In this document: positions 58,648-64,000 of the stretch, one piece after another
Layout of the letters: every line of letters begins with the position of its first letter
Numbering within the stretch: position 1 is the stretch's first letter
Assembly: GCA_028532985.1 (NCBI GenBank)
Contig: JANCIK010000012.1
Coordinates: forward strand, 2,666,001-2,730,000
From: Stropharia rugosoannulata
Lineage: Eukaryota > Basidiomycota > Agaricomycetes > Agaricales > Strophariaceae
Direction of reading: 5' to 3'
DNA length: 64,000 nt
Notes under the pieces: generated by a model
What the model was told of the DNA's origin: nothing
Seen by the model: the letters and a program-made list of their open reading frames with translations, nothing else
Database searches by the model: none
Position numbers and translations under genes: made by a program

Positions 58648-59545
58648 TTCTATTGCGTCTTTTTGTTCAGGGGAATAAGAAGTAGAGTGGTTGCGTTGGG
58701 TAGGTCTAATGGATTGAATATAATGTATAAGTAACATGTCACTCATGTGATACTTATATGATCCTCCTTATAAGCGTCATGATAGAAATTTTAATTCTCA
58801 GCGTAATCATGGAAGCTCCACCCTGAATAACACTTCGGAAGGCTGATCAAAGATTACAGGGCAGGGGCAGGTTACCATGCAGATATAATGCACCCCGCAT
58901 TGTGGTAATAGTACACCCTGCATTTCCCTCAATCCACACCCCGCCTGCTTAATGATAGTGTGTACAAAGTTAAGCATAACGAGCCCTATTCATATTGGTA
59001 GCAGTATTAGCATATTACATTCATATTAAATTTGATAATAAATGTAAAGGAAGAACGGAGCCGGTGTATAATAGATAGATTTGTCTGTACAGCGTAAGCA
59101 GTTTGTGTCAGACTGTAAAGAGACAATGTTTCATTTCATTCTTGATGAGGCGTAGGTAACCCATTTCAGTTATAAACAACGTGTACACGGAGGGGGACTA
59201 GCAAAGTCTCCCCGAAACAGTCAGCAACAAACACACTCGGCATGAACACCGCAAAAACTGTGTCCTAGTATGCATGTGGGATGGACCGCAAATAACATGT
59301 CCACAATGTACCGTACCTGCAGACTGTAAATATCAAGCAGAAGATTTACCGTCCCTCCAGACGGAAAATGAAATACAGTTAATGTACGGTCGCAAGGAAC
59401 TTTGTGTACGCCGATTGCATGACCTGAGAAGTCATTACCTACAGTGCAGGTGTATCAGACACCATCATGCGCAGGGCAGCACGTGGTATGTACCGTCCTC
59501 GTGGGTCAGCCCACTAGAATGGCATCGGAATATGGTGACGCCAGA
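58648..59545. other. Upstream region of HET copy 2 passing into satellite DNA, no gene seen
   Basis: 58,650-58,870 is related to the 33,640-33,900 flank of HET copy 1. After that the sequence is AT-rich. From 59,270 it begins the degenerate repeat field (ATGTACGGTCGCAAGGAACT, CAGTGCAGGTGTATCAGAC), repeated near 60,130-60,280. Confidence 0.45.
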
Positions 59546-59925
59546 CTACTGACTGGTCGAATGGCAAATTCAGTGCGCACATTGCACGGGTGACCCGCAC
59601 TGCATATTCTATTCCCACACTATACTGACTGGTCGAACGGCAAAGTCAGTGCGCGCATTGCACGGGTGACCCGCACTGCATATTCTATTCCCACACTATA
59701 CTGACTGGTCGAATGGCAAAGTCAGTGCGCGCATTGCACGGGTGACCCGCACTGCATATTCTATTCCCACACTATACTGACTGGTCGAACGGCAAAGTCA
59801 GTGCGCGCATTGCACGGGTGACCCGCACTGCATATTCAGTTTCCACACTATACTGACTGGGCGGGCGGCAAAGTCAGTGCGCGCATTGCACGGGTGACCC
59901 GCACCGAATATGCTCAATACACGGG
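59546..59925. repeat. Five tandem copies of a 76-bp satellite unit
   Basis: Units begin at CTGACTGGTCGAA near 59549, 59625, 59701, 59777 and 59853 (spacing 76 bp). Each contains GTCAGTGCGCGCATTGCACGG and GTGACCCGCAC.GCATATTC. Copies 2-4 are nearly identical; the first and last are slightly diverged, as expected for unequal exchange inside the array. Confidence 0.88.
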
Positions 59926-62870
59926 CGAGAGCATATCGCAGATTCGGGGTATGCGTTAATGTATGGCCGCATCACTACCGCATATATAGGCAGAGTGACG
60001 GAGCCGCAGACAAATAATATCGGGCTTGACACCGCAGATGGGATGCTCACAAAGCACGGTCACCGTGACAGACTGTAAATACAAAGATGATGGTGTACTG
60101 TCCCTCCACACAGTAAGTGAAATAGTGTTAATGTACGGTCGTAGGGAACTGATAATTGATCGTCCCTCCGGACAATAAGTACAATAGCGTTAATATACGG
60201 TTGCAGGGACCTATGTGTACGTTGATTACATGAGCAGAAAGCTGAGTGCTTACAGTGCAGTTGTATCAGACAGCATGCGGAAGGCGGTGTGTATACCACA
60301 CGGCATACTCGTACCGTCCTCATGGGCTAGACCATGAGTATGGCGCCGACATATGGAGAGTCCAGACTGCGGGCGCAACCTTCTACCCTCGAGAATTTAA
60401 AGGTAAGCGTAACCGCAAGCAAAAACATAAAATGTATCTGTTGGCACAAACTGCTTACACCAAGCAGGTCATATACAGTACATTTGGACTGCATGTAGAA
60501 ACCTGTTGTGGTGTCGACACCCGGCAGCACTCTTACACATTGATCAGTAGGCGGCCCGTGTAGAGACTAATTGATAAACCGTCTGTATATTGTGTGCGGC
60601 CGTAGTGAGTGAAAAGGAGCTGGTAGGAAACACACAAGGCACATGAGCCAGACAATAATCACAAACCATATAGATGCATGCCAACAAATGAGCACAACCG
60701 CAAGCAGTAGTCCAGTAGTCTACCATTGACCCGGGCTGCAGTCCCCCTGGACTGCAACTTAAAAAAAGTCTTCATGTACTGTCACACGGCACTGGAGGCT
60801 CTCAGGCGCAGCTTGGTGGGTAGCTGATCTTGTACTATCGAGCCGTTCTTTGTTGAAGCTCAGACATGGCTCGTTGTCGTACCGATTCACCGCATACCGC
60901 GTTCCCCTCTCCTAAGATCTCGTGTACCACAAACACCACAACCACAAACTACTGGTGGATCACACTGCATCTGGAGAACATATATTATACAGACCTGTCA
61001 GACAGTAGATTTAGCACAACCGAATAAATTAATGTACTGTCCAGGCCGCAAATTCAACGCCCATGACATACTCGTCTGCCAGACCCGCTGATTATTGCTG
61101 GAATATAGAATGTCGTGTGTAGTCGTGCTTGACTTCGGACGCGCAACCATGAGCGCGTACTGTGAATTCTGTATAGATGAGTCAAGCCACAAATTTAATG
61201 CGTTCATTACACGGGCAAGGCATACCGGCATATTCAGTACCCACACTATACTGATTTACTGTTCGGTGAGGCCGCAAGTTCATATTTCTCAATACCACGG
61301 GCGTGGTATTCCCCATCTTCTGTGCGCACACTTTACAGATTGGTCCAGCCGCATATTTAGCCAATACACAGGGGTAGCACACCGCATATTTAATACCTAT
61401 AAGATACTGTTTATTAAAACTGCATGTGTAGCACAGACTTTATACGGATCAGTCGGTCCGTAAATACAGTGCCCATAACATGGTGATTACTCGTACCGCA
61501 AATGTAGCTGGCACGATATACCGATCACCGAGACTGGCCCGCAGGTTATGTCGGTCATGCAGCATTCAGCCGCAACAGTTGATATTATTCCTAAGAGTTG
61601 TGCTACTGATGTCCAATGTAATACATGGGTGTGGCCTACCGCATATACAGTGCCTACACTTTACTGATCTGTCCAGCGGCATATTCAGTGTTCTCAATAC
61701 ACAGGTGTGGCACACTGTATATTCAGCACTGGCAATACACTGTTTATTAAGCCTGCATGTGTAGCACGCACTTTATACGGATAAGTCTGTCCGTAAAGAC
61801 AGCGTCAGTGACATGGTGGTTACTAGCACCGCAAATCCAACTCGCACAATATACTGATCACCTCGACCGTAGTGGCCCCATGTGTACGGTGCGCTTGATA
61901 TTCTATAGACGGTCTGCTCTATTACATCTCCTAAGATATGTCACAAGTAACTGGTGACTCATCTTGTCTACTTCATGTTTTCTTCATGACAATGTAGTGA
62001 CCCACAGTGGTTTATGAGCTCTTTATTGGTGCTCAGACGTGACTCGTCGTCATACTGATTCGCCACCGCATACACGCGTGCTCCTCTCAGACAGTAGATT
62101 CAGCGGCCTCAATAAACGGATTGTCCAGGCCGGAAATGCGGCACCCATGAAATACTACTTAAACGTACGCGCTCATTCTTGCTAGAATTCAATGTTTCGT
62201 GCAGTCGTGCTTGACTTCAGACACGCAGCCACAAACACTCACTTGAGTCACTTTACCTATGTAGACTAGGCAAGCGGTATACTCAGCGTGCGCAATACAC
62301 AGGTGTGGCACGCCGCATAATGTTCGCTGACGAGATACGGTTTAGTGACACAGCATGTGCAGCACCGACCATATACGGATCCGCCGGTCCGTAGACACAG
62401 CTTGTAATAACATGGTTAATCGTACTGTAAATGGAACTCCCACGATATACCGATCACTGAGACTGTAGTGGCTCGCAAAATATGTCGAACATTTAGTATT
62501 CAGCTGCAATGGTTAATATTATGTCTCTGAGTTGTGCCACTTACGTTCAATGCGATACACAGAGGTGTCCTCCCGCATATACAACGCTCACATTTTACTG
62601 ATCGGTCCAGCCGCATATACTGCGTTGTCAATACACAGGTGTGGCACACCGTACATTCATGACTGACAATACACTGTTTATTGAGACTGCATGTGCAGCA
62701 CCTACTTTATACGGATCAGTTGGTCCGTAAATACGACGTCCATAAGATGGTTTGTTATTCATACCGCAAATGTAACTCGGACAATATACTGATTACCCAG
62801 ACCATAATAGTGGCTTCATGTGCGCGGTGCATTTGATATTCTATAAATGTTCTGTTCTATTTACAGGCTA
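59926..62870. repeat. Degenerate higher-order tandem repeats
   Basis: Segments about 60820-61960 and 62000-62870 are two diverged copies in the same orientation. Both start near GCTCAGAC.TGRCTCGTCGT and share CAGTAGATT.AGC, TTGTCCAGGCCG, CGTGCTTGACTTC, ATACACAGGTGTGGCACAC and TATTCTATA at the end. Smaller units (ACCGCATATTCAGT..ACACTATACTGA) recur throughout and are related to the 76-bp array. 59340-59545 and 60095-60370 form another such pair. No gene. Confidence 0.7.
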
Positions 62871-64000
62871 ATTATTTGCACTGCATAATACACACCGTCA
62901 TTCATACTGGTGTAAGTGACTACTTAATGAGGCATGGAAATACAGTGGTGTCACGGACTGAAAATCAACAAGTCAAAATACACAGCCAGGACGTACCGCA
63001 GAAGAGCAGACTTTTCAACCAATCTGAGAGGCGCATCACCTGTCCCACTCCAGCTCAGTACCTCCCGCGCACGCAAAAATCTTCTTAACAGCGAGGTATA
63101 CGGTAATATTTTCCTGAAGCACCCTGCTACTCGGCGTGGGGAAGGCGGCACGGGACACGGGACACGCGGGGCGCTGTTGCACGGGTTGAGCCATACGGAG
63201 AACGCCAGTAAGAACACCCATGGTCAGTATACTCAGTACTTTTACTCATTCTGAATCTATTAAAGCCTGAACTCCAACTTTCATATACTATACTGGACTA
63301 CTAAGTCACTGTGAAGATCAACCGGCGGTAGATTGTACTCTGATAGTCATGGCGAAGATTGCAAGATTCCGTGGGAATCCGCTTACAAAGCTTTTTGGGC
63401 CTAAGTTTTGACAAGTCCAGAGCCGAAATTGACCGTAATATTGGCATGCATATGACCTTTAAAAACATTTCATTACAATATACAAATAACCCTTTGATAC
63501 ACATTCATATTTCCTTCACACAGGGGGCCGAACATGTGTGCGTATCGTGCAGTCTTGCCAGACCGCAGATGCGCGGCCCTCGATTTACAGAGCACATGTA
63601 CCGCAAATCACCAGGAATGTGCGTACTGCTCAGTGGGCCCGTTAGTTCTACCGCTTATACACGCTGTAGATAGCCGTGTTGTAATGAGCTGACACATTGA
63701 TCAGCACATGCGATGCAAACCACAAGCAGTTTTAAGGGACACAACATAGCAAGCCTACAACCAGTTTCAAAATCATGATGGAATTATTGCCACGTTTATG
63801 CACTGCTCTCATCTTCCTCATGCCACCTGCAAGTCGATTTATGCAAGTCTGGAGCCAACTTTCTGCCGCAAAACAGAAGAAGTATTGGAAACTTTTGCCA
63901 TCGGATTGTCGAGCGCTCTGCGCTGTATACGTACTTCTCAATCGTCCCTCATACAGTACCCATGAATTCAGACAACTTGTTTGGAATTACTTGCATCCAG
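62871..64000. other. Satellite-like to unique sequence, no gene recognised
   Basis: 63,530-63,660 still contains the ACCGCA/CAGTG-type words of the satellite field. Open frames here (for example 62934-63254 and 63359-63673 on plus) show no domain. Confidence 0.4.

Overview
This window looks like an accessory, transposon-rich region of an Agaricomycete (basidiomycete) genome. Evidence: genes carry many short introns (about 39-100 bp, GT..AG), a spermidine synthase/saccharopine reductase fusion of the basidiomycete type is present, and there are F-box, HET, TPR and DUF6593-like genes. The TPR repeat style and the HET and F-box expansions resemble Rhizoctonia/Ceratobasidiaceae, but that is inference. 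No rRNA, tRNA or CRISPR array was recognised.

Layout. 1-4.7 kb: a minus-strand TPR gene (apparently TPR-CHAT) split by a 1.6-kb inverted-repeat transposon. 4.7-10.7 kb: almost gene-free. 10.7-12.6 kb: a secreted CE5 acetylxylan esterase with a CBM1 tail and a convergent small DUF6593-like gene. 13-20 kb: two related TA-flanked MITEs, an interlocked set of long inverted repeats (16.7-18.2 kb) and gene fragments. 20-22.5 kb: a SPE3-LYS9 fusion gene whose spermidine synthase half has lost several active-site residues. 22.9-25.7 kb: an F-box gene and a decayed F-box copy. 27.2-28.4 kb: SDH4, the membrane anchor of mitochondrial complex II. 30.3-33.6 kb: a MITE, an F-box fragment and a HET-domain gene.

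38.7-52.7 kb is the most interesting part. A DNA transposon with perfect 25-bp terminal inverted repeats encodes one 11-exon protein of 1,582 residues. It combines AT-hook, DUF6729-like, RNase-H-like/DDE transposase and C-terminal cysteine-cluster regions, and a complete DEDDy (RNase D-type) 3'-5' exonuclease lies between the second and third putative catalytic acids. A paralogous copy of the target sequence without the transposon lies at 28.5-28.7 kb. The last exon is split by a very young Ty3/gypsy chromovirus (38,940-47,092; identical 557-bp LTRs, 5-bp duplication ATGAC). That chromovirus has a Tf1-like self-priming site and two extra ORFs after pol, one with two zinc knuckles.

53-58.7 kb holds a broken F-box locus and a second, near-identical HET gene, which together with flanking sequence duplicate the 30.6-33.9 kb block. 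From about 59.2 kb to the end the DNA is non-coding satellite: five 76-bp tandem copies, then degenerate repeats of about 1.1 kb.

Housekeeping genes (SDH4, SPE3-LYS9) are thus scattered among mobile elements and two gene families linked to recognition and incompatibility (HET, TPR-CHAT). All splice sites were called by eye from consensus signals and reading-frame continuity.
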